From positions 1-64,000 of the forward strand of contig NZ_FOQY01000040.1 of assembly GCF_900113865.1 (NCBI RefSeq): 64,000 nucleotides of DNA. The letters run 5' to 3'. Shown here in pieces: positions 34,161-41,969 of the stretch; within the stretch, counting starts at the first letter, position 1, and each line of letters opens with the position of its first letter. Origin of the DNA: Streptosporangium canum. Lineage in GTDB: Bacteria; Actinomycetota; Actinomycetes; Streptosporangiales; Streptosporangiaceae. The notes under the pieces are model-generated. The model had not been told where the DNA came from, ran no database searches, and saw nothing but the letters and a program-made list of their open reading frames with translations. The position numbers and the translations under genes were made by a program.

Positions 34161-34224
34161 GGCCGGTCCTCCTCTCAAGGAAGCTGTACAGGAAGGGAAG
34201 GGGGATTGGGGAAAGGGGGCAGGC

Positions 34225-35355
34225 TCAGGCGGTGGGGTCGATCGCGAGTTTGACGATCTCCCGGCCGTCGAGAGGGGAGCCGCCGCCGAGGGCGGCGAGG
34301 GCCTCGCCCACCCGCTCCAGCGGCACCCGGTGGCTGACCACACGGTCGTACGGCCAGCCGCCGCGTTCCAGGATGAGCAGCGCCTGGTGGTAGCGGCGCA
34401 GCATGTCGGGACCGGCGCCGTAGACGCCGGCGATGGTGATGTCACGCTTCAGCAGGTCGCTGAAGGGGTTGAAGGGCACCGTCCCCCGGTCGGTGAAGTT
34501 GCCCAGTTCGGCGAGCACGCCGCCGTCGGCCACCAGGCCGATGGCCTCCATGAATGCCTCCGGCGAGCCGCTGGCGCCTATCACGCAGTCGGCCCCGAAC
34601 GCGCCGAGGGCGTCGAACACCGCGCTGCGGCGCTCGGTCACGCCGGTCAGATCGTGGATGCTCACCGTCGCGTCCGCCCCGAGCGCGGCCGCCAGCTCCA
34701 GCCGGGCGGCGGGGGCCCCCACCGCGACGACCCGGTGCGCCCCCGCGGCGCGGGCCGCGACCACGGCCATCAGCCCGATCGCGCCCACGCCCTGGACGAC
34801 CACGGTGGAGCCGACGCCGACCGAGCCCCGCTCGATCCCGTGCAGCGCCACCGACATCGGCTCCTGCAGAACCGCGACCTCGGGGGGCAGGTCCGTCCGG
34901 TAGAACACCGTGCCGGCGTTGGCGGCGTGGAGGTATTCGGCGAACCCGCCGGTGAGGTGCGGCGGGCCCGTCACCGGCGACTTGAATCCGTAGGAGGGCC
35001 GCCGGTCGGGGCAGTTGGCGGGGCGGCGCCGTACCTGGCACTGGTGGCAGCGGCCGCAGCTCAGCGCGGGGAAGACGCCGACGCGGTCGCCCACGGCCAC
35101 GGGGCGGCCGCCGTGGTCGGCGGTCACCCCGTCGCCGAGGGCGGCCAGGGTGCCGACGATCTCGTGTCCCAGCAGGGCGGGGAAGGTGACGCTGGCCAGG
35201 CGCCCCCGGTAGATGTGCGCGTCGGTGCCGCAGACGCCGCACAGCTCCAGCTTGAGAACGAACTCGCCCGGACCGGGCTCCGGCACGGCGTAGGACCGGA
35301 TCTCCACCGCGCCCGCGGCGTCCACGACGATCGCTGCTCGCGCCGCTGTGCTCAT
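34225..35355 (-). CDS. Zinc-dependent alcohol dehydrogenase (MDR, threonine/sorbitol dehydrogenase-like)
   Basis: 376 residues from the ATG at 35355 (GGAGGG upstream). Medium-chain dehydrogenase motifs: LCGVCGTDAHIYRG and LLGHEIVGTLAAL (catalytic Zn ligands Cys and His-Glu), structural-zinc cysteines in CGRCHQCQVRRRPANCPD, and the Rossmann turn VVVQGVGAIGLMAV. The N-terminal MSTAARAAIVVDAAG is standard. It oxidises an alcohol or polyol with NAD(P). First gene of the operon, 64 nt before the binding-protein gene. It may perform the first step on the imported substrate, before the enolase-family dehydratase. Confidence 0.9.
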   Translation of the reverse strand: MSTAARAAIVVDAAGAVEIRSYAVPEPGPGEFVLKLELCGVCGTDAHIYRGRLASVTFPALLGHEIVGTLAALGDGVTADHGGRPVAVGDRVGVFPALSCGRCHQCQVRRRPANCPDRRPSYGFKSPVTGPPHLTGGFAEYLHAANAGTVFYRTDLPPEVAVLQEPMSVALHGIERGSVGVGSTVVVQGVGAIGLMAVVAARAAGAHRVVAVGAPAARLELAAALGADATVSIHDLTGVTERRSAVFDALGAFGADCVIGASGSPEAFMEAIGLVADGGVLAELGNFTDRGTVPFNPFSDLLKRDITIAGVYGAGPDMLRRYHQALLILERGGWPYDRVVSHRVPLERVGEALAALGGGSPLDGREIVKLAIDPTA

Positions 35356-35357
35356 CC

Positions 35358-35407
35358 GGTTCCCTCCATATTCTGGATTCTGGATTCTATAGAATATGGA
35401 GGGAACC
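35358..35407. promoter_or_regulatory. Nested palindromic operator at the head of the catabolic operon
   Basis: GGTTCCCTCCATATTCT (35358-35374) and AGAATATGGAGGGAACC (35391-35407) are perfect 17-bp inverted repeats separated by 16 bp. Inside lies the perfect 12-bp palindrome ATTCTATAGAAT (35384-35395), plus two further ATTCTGG units. The long arms include the ribosome site of the first gene, so a transcribed hairpin could also affect translation. The size and AT centre suit a GntR/FCD site; binding by the GntR at 29132-29812 is inferred. Confidence 0.65.
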
Positions 35408-35513
35408 ATAAGAGCCCCTCACGGAGGGGTCAAGAGCATGGTTGGCTCTGTTACCGGGATGTTTCCCACTTCACCCGGGCGCCCGTCCCGGGGTGGCGGG
35501 CATGAGGGCGCCC

Positions 35514-35676
35514 GGCGGGGTGGCCCGGACGGCGCTGGGCGGGCAGCGGGGTGCCCGGCGGGGCGGCCCGGACGGCGTTCGGCGCGCAGGGCCGGGCGGC
35601 ATTCGACGGGGCGGGTCAAACGGCGTTCGGCGGGGCGGCCCGGACGACGTTCGGCGGGGTGGTCCGCGCCGTCGCC
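35514..35676. repeat. 24-bp tandem repeats downstream of the LMW phosphatase gene
   Basis: Units at 35514-35537, 35557-35580, 35581-35604, 35605-35628, 35629-35652 and 35653-35676. The consensus is GGCGGGGCGGCCCGGACGNC plus GTTC. The array ends 14 nt from the phosphatase stop at 35690. A plus-strand frame through it reads FGGAART-type repeats but has no start signal. Confidence 0.85.
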
Positions 35677-35689
35677 CCGGGGATCGTCC

Positions 35690-36166
35690 TCAGCGGCGCA
35701 GAGCCCGCGACAGGTGCTCGGCGAGTCCCTTGGACGCGGCCCTGACCATCTCCAGCACGTCGGCGAAGCCTTCGCGGTCGCCGTAGTAGGGGTCGGGCAC
35801 CTCGGCGCCGGGCGGCGCGGCCGGGTCGAACGAGCGGAACAGCCGCACGTCGGAGCCGGCCGGGGCCAGGCGGCGCAGAGCCCGCAGGTTGTCCGTGTCC
35901 ATCGCCAGTACCAGGTCCACCTGCCCGAACCAGCCGGCCAGGAACTGCCTGGCCCGGTGCGAGGAGCCGTCGTAGCCGTGGTCGGCCAGCATCGCCGAGG
36001 CCCGCTCGTCCATCGGGTGGCCCTGATGCCAGCCGCCCGTGCCCGCGCTGTCGACCGAGACGGCATCGCCCAGCCCGTGGTCGGCCAGCGTCTTCCTCAG
36101 CACGACCTCGGCCATCGGGGAGCGGCAGATGTTCCCCATGCACACGACGCATACGCGGTAGCTCAT
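35690..36166 (-). CDS. Low-molecular-weight protein tyrosine phosphatase
   Basis: 158 residues from the ATG at 36166. The active-site loop CMGNICRSPMAE near residues 9-20 gives the C-x5-R signature with the following Ser-Pro, and the C-terminal VPDPYYGD carries the conserved Asp-Pro general acid with paired tyrosines. The length is normal. Such enzymes dephosphorylate tyrosine kinase substrates or, in mycobacteria (PtpA type), secreted targets. It lies next to the YihY gene with a gap of 65 nt. The ribosome site is poor. It is separate from the long catabolic operon, which has its own promoter at 35358-35407. Confidence 0.93.
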   Translation of the reverse strand: MSYRVCVVCMGNICRSPMAEVVLRKTLADHGLGDAVSVDSAGTGGWHQGHPMDERASAMLADHGYDGSSHRARQFLAGWFGQVDLVLAMDTDNLRALRRLAPAGSDVRLFRSFDPAAPPGAEVPDPYYGDREGFADVLEMVRAASKGLAEHLSRALRR

Positions 36167-36231
36167 TCTCACAGGATGCCGCCTGCCGGGCCGTGCGCGG
36201 ACCCGGCGGTCCCCTCCGCCGTCCGGCGCGA

Positions 36232-37359
36232 TCACTCTCGGTCGACCGGCGCACTCACGGGCGTGGCCGCGGGCCGCCGCCGGAGCGCCGCCCCGCCGGG
36301 TCCCCGCCTCCGGCGCCCGCGCCAGAGCCGCGCCAGTCCCCGCGCGGTCTCGGCGACCGCCGCGCCGACGGCTCCCACCAGCGGCTCCCGCTCCTCCTCG
36401 GCGGTGGGCCCGGGATCCGGTTCGACCGGCCCCGCGCTCCCGCCGCGGCACGCCTCCAGCTGCGCGGCGAAGGCCAGCCCGAGAAAGAGCGCCATCGAGC
36501 TGAGGAAGGACCACAGCAGCAGTGCCATGACGGCGGTGAGCGGGCCGTAGGTGGCGCCGAAGGTGCCGCTGCGCTCGGTGTACAGGGCCAGCAGCAGGGT
36601 GAAGACCGTCCACAGGACGAGTGAGACCAGGGCGCCGAACGCCAGCCAGGTGTGACCCGGCTGGCGGCGCCGGGGGGCGGCGCGGAACAGCACCGAGGCG
36701 GACAGCAGGGCCAGCAGGAAGCCGACCGGCCAGCGGACCAGCGTGAACGCGCCCATCATGCCGTCGTCCCAGCCGTAGACCTTGGCGAGTGCCCGCCCGA
36801 TCGCCCCGCCGCCGACCATCACCACGAAGCCCACGGTCATGAAGGCGCCGGCGGTGACGGCCATCAGCAGGGCCTTGCCGTACTTGCGATGGAACGGGCG
36901 GTCGCGCTCCACGCCGTATATGCGGTTGGCCCCGCGCTCCACCTGGGCCATGGCGCTGGTCAGCGAGAACAGCGCGGTGACCAGGCCAAGCCACAGGGCG
37001 AGTGTCCCCCCGGTGCGGCCCGCCTGCCGGTGGCTGTCGGCGAGCACGTCCTCGACCGCCTCGACCCCGGCCCCGGGAGCGATCCTGCTCAGGGTCAGCT
37101 CCAGCACCTGGCCGAGCTGCTCCTGGTCGAGCACCGAGCTCAGCCCGACCAGCGCGATGGCGCCGGGGATGATGGACAGGCAGACCTGGAAGGCCAGTGC
37201 CCGTGAGTTGGTCATTCCGTCGCCGTACCTGAATCTGGCGAAGGAGTCACGGATGAGGTGCCAGCGGCCGTACCTGCGCAGGGTCGTCCACGCGTGGTCG
37301 GCCGAGAGCTCCTCGCCGCTCATGCTCCGTGTCTGCGGCACTTTCGTCGCGGTTCCCAT
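36232..37359 (-). CDS. YihY/BrkB family integral membrane protein
   Basis: 375 residues with six hydrophobic segments: SRALAFQVCLSIIPGAIALV, GTLALWLGLVTALFSLTSAM, LLMAVTAGAFMTVGFVVMVG, FLLALLSASVLF, FGALVSLVLWTVFTLLLALY and MALLLWSFLSSMALFLGLAF. The conserved YGVERDRPFHRKYGKA loop and GATYGPLTAVM are of the YihY family, once annotated as RNase BN and of unsettled function. The C-terminus is an Arg-rich cytoplasmic tail. A later ATG at 37323 is possible. It lies upstream of the LMW phosphatase. Confidence 0.88.
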   Translation of the reverse strand: MGTATKVPQTRSMSGEELSADHAWTTLRRYGRWHLIRDSFARFRYGDGMTNSRALAFQVCLSIIPGAIALVGLSSVLDQEQLGQVLELTLSRIAPGAGVEAVEDVLADSHRQAGRTGGTLALWLGLVTALFSLTSAMAQVERGANRIYGVERDRPFHRKYGKALLMAVTAGAFMTVGFVVMVGGGAIGRALAKVYGWDDGMMGAFTLVRWPVGFLLALLSASVLFRAAPRRRQPGHTWLAFGALVSLVLWTVFTLLLALYTERSGTFGATYGPLTAVMALLLWSFLSSMALFLGLAFAAQLEACRGGSAGPVEPDPGPTAEEEREPLVGAVGAAVAETARGLARLWRGRRRRGPGGAALRRRPAATPVSAPVDRE

Positions 37360-37671
37360 GTCGGGAGAGCGGCTACCCAGGAAGCGGCTTTATGAACCAA
37401 TTGCCCGATAATGACCTTTCTCTGGTCTTCGGCGGCTGCCATATGACGCACCGCGTCCGCGGGGCGGGCGGGGTCCGGCGGTAGCCGTCCCGGGCGGCGG
37501 CGGTCTGCCCCTGGTCAACGCCGCGTCCCCCTCGTCGGTCCGGCTGCGGCCAAGCTCAGGGATGTGTCAGCTGATCGGCACGAGACCGCAAGCCGGGCGC
37601 GCCGCTCGCCGGGGTGTGACGCCCCGGGGGCGTAGACAGGATTCCTGTCATCACCGACATAGGAGGTTCCA
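37360..37671. promoter_or_regulatory. Intergenic region with a 15-bp perfect palindrome before a secreted protein gene
   Basis: About 310 bp without a gene. GACAGGA-T-TCCTGTC (37635-37649) lies 22 nt before the ATG at 37672, upstream of the TAGGAGGTTCC ribosome site. It may be an operator or a short leader hairpin. The rest is GC-rich and featureless apart from an AT-rich stretch at about 37390-37425. Confidence 0.45.
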
Positions 37672-38052
37672 ATGCATGCGCGTTGGATGAGAAAAACAAG
37701 TCAGAATCGCCGTCAGGAACTGACGGACCGGCGACAGTGGCGCGGACCGGCGTCCGGCGTCCGGCGTCTTGCGGCCGTGGCGGCCACCGCGATGGTGGCG
37801 GCGGCGGCGATGGCGGTGACGTCCGAGGCCGTCACCGCCGTACGGGTCCAGGAGTCCGCCTACGCGGCCGACTCCAGGTCGGGCAACGCGTCGATGGTCG
37901 GCACCGCGACCCCCGCCGCCGGGGCCGGTTCCCTCGGGACGACCGTCGTACAGGTCGAGATCATGCCCACGCCCACGCCCACGGCTACGTCCACGGCTGT
38001 GCCCACGCCGCGCCCGAGGCCGCAGAACAATAACAACAACAACAACGGCTGA
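37672..38052 (+). CDS. Secreted or membrane-anchored small protein with a Thr/Pro and Asn tail
   Basis: 126 residues. A long basic N-terminus is followed by the hydrophobic LAAVAATAMVAAAAMAVTSEA (residues about 34-54), which may be a signal anchor or a cleaved signal. The mature part ends in a Pro/Thr-rich tract (PTPTPTATSTAVPTPRPRP) and a run of seven Asn encoded by AAC/AAT. The start has an excellent TAGGAGG site. No domain is recognised. The tail resembles linkers of wall-associated proteins. Confidence 0.6.
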   Translation: MHARWMRKTSQNRRQELTDRRQWRGPASGVRRLAAVAATAMVAAAAMAVTSEAVTAVRVQESAYAADSRSGNASMVGTATPAAGAGSLGTTVVQVEIMPTPTPTATSTAVPTPRPRPQNNNNNNNG

Positions 38053-38155
38053 GCGCCACGCTCTGATGCGATCTCGTAAGAGGTGAGCCTTCGGTTCCCG
38101 AGCGCTTCTCCAGGTTGTTCAGCCCTCAGGGGTGTGACTTCGGGGGAGCCCGGCA

Positions 38156-38208
38156 CCTTGACGTCAGGGTGCCTTGACGTCAAGGTGTCCTGACGAAATA
38201 CTGGGGCC
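38156..38208 (+). promoter_or_regulatory. Leaderless promoter with two TTGACGTC operators
   Basis: CCTTGACGTCAGG (38156-38168) and the perfect palindrome CCTTGACGTCAAGG (38172-38185) are 16 bp apart, with a further half-site CCTGACG at 38189-38195. TTGACG (38174-38179) and AATACT (38197-38202), 17 bp apart, make a promoter whose start point falls at the A of the ATG at 38209, so the mRNA is probably leaderless. No ribosome site is seen. Confidence 0.6.
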
Positions 38209-38643
38209 ATGTCCACTCCCGACGAACTCGAGCTTCAGTTCACCCTGTTGACCGCGGTCGCGCGCTACGACGCGCTGCGCGCCCGTGACGCCCTGGCGTC
38301 GCCGGCCGACGAGGACGACTCGCCCACACCTCCCGACCCCGGCGCGGAGCCCCTGACGCGGGGCGAGGCGCTGGAGCTTCTCGCGCTGGGCGAGGTGATC
38401 GCGCGGAAGGCGGGCTACGGACGTCAGCTCTCCGTGCGCTCCGCCCGCCAGGCCGGCGCCTCGTGGTCGCAGATCGGCGCCGCCCTGGGAACCAGCAAGC
38501 AGGCGGCCTGGGAGGCGCACAACCGATGGATCGACGAACAGGCCAGGGAGCACCGGCGCGACGGCCACCGGGGCTGGGACGAGAACGACGTGGCGGCCGC
38601 ACGCACGCTCGCCGGCCCTCCCGAAGGCGAGGACGCGCAATGA
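38209..38643 (+). CDS. Small DNA-binding-like protein (homeodomain-like HTH)
   Basis: 144 residues. The C-terminal half has a helix-turn-helix signature seen in many small actinobacterial proteins: LSVRSARQAGASWSQIGAALGTSKQAAWEAHNRWID, with SWSQIGAALGTSKQA as the recognition region. The N-terminal half is acidic (ADEDDSPTPPDP). No enzyme domain. The 3' end overlaps the phosphotransferase start by 4 nt (ATGA), so the two are co-translated. The palindromes at its promoter suggest autoregulation (inference). Confidence 0.7.
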   Translation: MSTPDELELQFTLLTAVARYDALRARDALASPADEDDSPTPPDPGAEPLTRGEALELLALGEVIARKAGYGRQLSVRSARQAGASWSQIGAALGTSKQAAWEAHNRWIDEQAREHRRDGHRGWDENDVAAARTLAGPPEGEDAQ

Positions 38644-39635
38644 GATTCCAGCCGATCGAGCGCGGCGCGCAGGCGTTCCAGCGGCCGGCGACCGAGGAGG
38701 AGATCCAGTCGATCTGTCACCGGGTCTTCGGCGCCGACGCCCGTGCCGTCTCGGCCGTCGAACTGGGCCTGGGGATGTACAACACCACCTACCGCGTCAC
38801 CGTGACCGGGCAGGAACGACCGGTGATCCTGCGGATCGCCCCGGAGCCGGAGCGGCAGTTCCGGTCCGAGCGGCAGCTGATGCGCAACGAGTACGCGAGC
38901 GTGCCGTGGCTCACGGCGATCGCGCCGCTGATGCCGCGGGTGATCGCGGCGGACTGGTCGCACGAGGTGATCGGCCGGGACTGGATGGTGCAGAGCCTGC
39001 TCGACGGCGTGCCCGCCCCGGAGCGCCTCGGCGCCTATCCGCGTTCGGCCCGGGCCGGCTTCTTCCGGCAGATGGGTGCGATCGCCAAGTCGGTGCACGC
39101 GGTGCGCGGCCCGCACTTCGGTCCTGTCGCCGGGCCGCCGCACACCACCTGGAGCCAGGCGGTGATCGCGTCTCTGCAGGACATCGCCGCCGACCTGGAC
39201 GGCCTCGGGCTGGACGCCGCAGACCTGCGCAAGGTCACGGCCGTCGCCGCCGACCACCACACGGTCCTCGACGAGATCACGCAGCCGCGCATGCTCTCCG
39301 GCGACCTGTGGACCGTCAACGTGATGCTCGACGACACGGCCCCGGAGCCCTTGATCATCGGCGTGCTGGACATGGACCGGACCTTGTGGGGCGATCCCTC
39401 GGCGGACTGGACGATCCGGATGGCGCTGGCCAGGCCCGGCACCGAACGGGACGCGTTCTGGGACGGCGACGGCTACGGCACGCTGGACCGCTCCGCCTCC
39501 GCGGTGTGGCGCTCGCGGATCTACGAGGCCCGCCATATCGGGGCCATCCGCCTGGAGCGCCACCGCCTGGGCAACGCCGAGGGCCTCCGCGGCACCTACG
39601 ACGACCTGGCGTCGGTGCTGGCCGAGCTGACCTGA
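38640..39635 (+). CDS. Aminoglycoside phosphotransferase (APH)-family protein kinase-like enzyme
   Basis: 331 residues in the APH/choline kinase fold. [23 protein letters not shown] carries the nucleotide lysine strand, [15 protein letters not shown] the catalytic Asp-x4-Asn loop, and [15 protein letters not shown] the metal-binding Asp (DFG-equivalent). Such enzymes phosphorylate aminoglycosides, macrolides, sugars or small metabolites. Resistance is possible but not shown, and the context (a small HTH protein) is compatible with a resistance or house-cleaning function. The ATG overlaps the previous stop. Longer frames from 38463 read inside the HTH gene and are rejected. Confidence 0.85.
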   Translation: MRFQPIERGAQAFQRPATEEEIQSICHRVFGADARAVSAVELGLGMYNTTYRVTVTGQERPVILRIAPEPERQFRSERQLMRNEYASVPWLTAIAPLMPRVIAADWSHEVIGRDWMVQSLLDGVPAPERLGAYPRSARAGFFRQMGAIAKSVHAVRGPHFGPVAGPPHTTWSQAVIASLQDIAADLDGLGLDAADLRKVTAVAADHHTVLDEITQPRMLSGDLWTVNVMLDDTAPEPLIIGVLDMDRTLWGDPSADWTIRMALARPGTERDAFWDGDGYGTLDRSASAVWRSRIYEARHIGAIRLERHRLGNAEGLRGTYDDLASVLAELT

Positions 39636-39801
39636 CCGCGGCCCGGGAGCACGCTTGAACTGGGCCGACCCGGGGCACAACGGACATAACACGTCGGCAT
39701 ACGAAAGCCACGTGTACATGCCGCAGGCGATCCGCCAGACGCCCGGCCCATTTCTCCGCGGAGCATCGGCAGATGCTTCCTCGACAACGTTCGGGGGCGT
39801 T

Positions 39802-41076
39802 GTGAGCACGAAATACGGAGTCCACTCCGAGGTGGGCACGCTGCGGCAGGTGATCGTGCACAGGCCCGATCTCAGCCTTAAGCGGCTCACCCCGAGCAAC
39901 AAGGACGAGCTGCTCTACGACGACGTGCTCTGGGTCAGCCGCGCGCAGAGCGAGCACGACGCGTTCGTGGCCATGATGCGCGGCCGCGGCATCGAGGTCT
40001 TCCACCACCAGCAACTGCTCGCCGAGGCCCTGGAGGCCGCCCCCGAGGCCAAGCGGCACGCGGTGGAACGCATGGTCAGCCACCTGACGGTGGGACCCGT
40101 CCTCGTCGACGAGGTCCGCGCCGAGCTCGCCTCCTGGAGCGGGGAGAAGCTGGCCGAACACCTGATCGGCGGGCTGACCAAGGAGGAGTTCGTCACCGCC
40201 ACCCAAGCCGGCCGCGAAGGCTTCGACGCGCGCTCCCTGGTCACCGCGATGGCCAAGACGGGCTCGTTCATCCTGCCGCCGCTGCCGAACTCGCTCTACC
40301 AGCGCGACCCCTCGGCCTGGCTGTACGGCGGAGTCTCGCTGAACCCGCTCTACTATCACGCCCGCCGTCTGGAGACGATCAACCAGAGCATCGTCTACCA
40401 CTTCCACCCGATGTTCGCCGGCGACGGCTTCGCCTACTGGTACCCGCCGATGGGCGACGACGGCAGCTTCGACGAGGAGGACTTCGGCCGCGCCTCGCTG
40501 GAGGGCGGCGACATGATGCCCATCGGCAACGGCGTCGTGGCCATCGGCGTCAGCGAGCGCACCAGCCCGATCATGATCGAGCACCTCGCCCTGGAGCTGT
40601 TCGCCGCCGGGGCCGCCACCCGGGTGCTCGCGGTCAACATCCCGCCGCACCGCTCCTACATGCACCTCGACACCGTGTTCACGCTGCTGGACGTCGACAA
40701 GGCCACCGGCTACCCGCCGGTCGTGGAGAACGCGGCGGTCTACTCGCTGCGGCCGGGCGACAAGGAGGGCGTCGTCGAGGTGCACCGGGAGCCGAACCTG
40801 GCCGCCGCGTTCGAGGACGCGCTCGGCATAGGCAAGCTCGACATCGTCCCCACCGGGGGAGACGACTACCAGCGGGCCAGGGAGCAGTGGGACAGCGGCA
40901 GCAACTTCGTCGCACTGGAACCGGGCGTCGTGGTCGGGTACCACAAGAACGAGTTCACCAACAGGAAGCTGCGCGAGCACGGTGTGGACGTGATCGAGAT
41001 CGAGGGCTTCGAGCTGGGCAAGGGCCGCGGCGGTGGGCACTGCATGACCTGCCCCATCCTGCGCGACCCGGTCTAG
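39802..41076 (+). CDS. arcA: Arginine deiminase
   Basis: 424 residues from GTG 39802; the longer frame from 39655 adds sequence unlike the family. Arginine deiminase converts arginine to citrulline and ammonia. The N-terminal [20 protein letters not shown] is typical, with [28 protein letters not shown] (the Glu/Asp catalytic segment), [19 protein letters not shown] (His) and the C-terminal [11 protein letters not shown] carrying the nucleophilic Cys. All catalytic residues are present. No arcB or arcC is adjacent, so it probably serves arginine use or acid tolerance rather than the full pathway. A MarC-family gene follows at 113 nt. Confidence 0.93.
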   Translation: MSTKYGVHSEVGTLRQVIVHRPDLSLKRLTPSNKDELLYDDVLWVSRAQSEHDAFVAMMRGRGIEVFHHQQLLAEALEAAPEAKRHAVERMVSHLTVGPVLVDEVRAELASWSGEKLAEHLIGGLTKEEFVTATQAGREGFDARSLVTAMAKTGSFILPPLPNSLYQRDPSAWLYGGVSLNPLYYHARRLETINQSIVYHFHPMFAGDGFAYWYPPMGDDGSFDEEDFGRASLEGGDMMPIGNGVVAIGVSERTSPIMIEHLALELFAAGAATRVLAVNIPPHRSYMHLDTVFTLLDVDKATGYPPVVENAAVYSLRPGDKEGVVEVHREPNLAAAFEDALGIGKLDIVPTGGDDYQRAREQWDSGSNFVALEPGVVVGYHKNEFTNRKLREHGVDVIEIEGFELGKGRGGGHCMTCPILRDPV

Positions 41077-41189
41077 ATCCCGAAGCGACGCACGGGGCCG
41101 GGGCCGTCCCCGCGCCATCCCCCCGTGACCGGCGGCAGCCGATCCGGCACGGGATCGGCGGCCATCAGCCTCACGGCGGGAGGACCGCG

Positions 41190-41855
41190 ATGACTCACCC
41201 GGCACTGATTCTCTTCCTGGCGCTGTTCGGGCTCTACAGCCCCGTCGCCGCGCTGGCGTCCTATCTGCCGATCGTCCGGCCCTACAGTCACGCACAGGTC
41301 AACCGGCTGGCGCTGGGCCTCGCCATCAACGTCGCCGTCTTCGTCCTGGCCGCGCTGTGGGTCGGCGAGCCGCTGCTCAAACTGCTCGGCATCAGCACCG
41401 CGGCGCTGACCGCCACCGGAGGCATCGCCCTCGCGTACGCCTCCATCCCGCTGATGCGCGGCAAAGCCGGCGCCGTCGAAGAGCTGGAAAAACTTCAGGA
41501 ACAGGAGAAGTCGGGCGTCGCACCGTCATCCGAGCCGGTCCCGGATCCCAAGTCGATTCTGTTCACCCCGCTCAGCTTCCCGTTGACCGTCGGCGGCACC
41601 ACCTTCGCCTTCGGCGTCGCCGCCGCGGCGGCGGCCACCACCCTGCAGGACAAGCTCGCCCTGTCGATCGCCGCCCTGTGCTTCGCCGCGGTCACCGGGG
41701 TGACGCTGTATCTGTCCGGTCACGTCCAGCGACGTATCTCGCTCAAAGGTGCCATGATCCTCGACCGTGTCGCGGGCATCCTGCTGACCGCGATCGCCGT
41801 GATCCTGCTCGCCAACGGCTTCACCGACCTCGTCACCGCCCGCCTCAACCAGTGA
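41190..41855 (+). CDS. Six-helix membrane protein, MarC/GAP-like family
   Basis: 221 residues with six hydrophobic segments and a charged loop of about 45 residues between TM3 and TM4 (EELEKLQEQEKSGVAPSSE). The start MTHPALILFLALFGLYSPVAALASYLPI has the Pro-rich TM1 typical of MarC (UPF0056) proteins, and SFPLTVGGTTFAFGVAAAAA occupies the conserved second-repeat position. Such proteins are presumed transporters of unknown substrate. GGGAGG precedes the ATG. It lies just after the arginine deiminase, so they may be co-transcribed; export of a product of arginine breakdown is a guess. Confidence 0.8.
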   Translation: MTHPALILFLALFGLYSPVAALASYLPIVRPYSHAQVNRLALGLAINVAVFVLAALWVGEPLLKLLGISTAALTATGGIALAYASIPLMRGKAGAVEELEKLQEQEKSGVAPSSEPVPDPKSILFTPLSFPLTVGGTTFAFGVAAAAAATTLQDKLALSIAALCFAAVTGVTLYLSGHVQRRISLKGAMILDRVAGILLTAIAVILLANGFTDLVTARLNQ

Positions 41856-41969
41856 GACGGGCACAGCCGGAGGCGAGGTGATCCCCTCGTCCCCGTGTCG
41901 TGGCGGGTGATATCAGGCTCCCGGCCGGGGCCGCCGCCCGCCCGTCACCGGCAGGCGGCGGGAAACCAC

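Noticed and set aside
35551-35745. Plus-strand frame reading FGGAART-type repeats
   Set aside because: Product of the 24-bp tandem array downstream of the LMW phosphatase; no start signal and no conserved domain.
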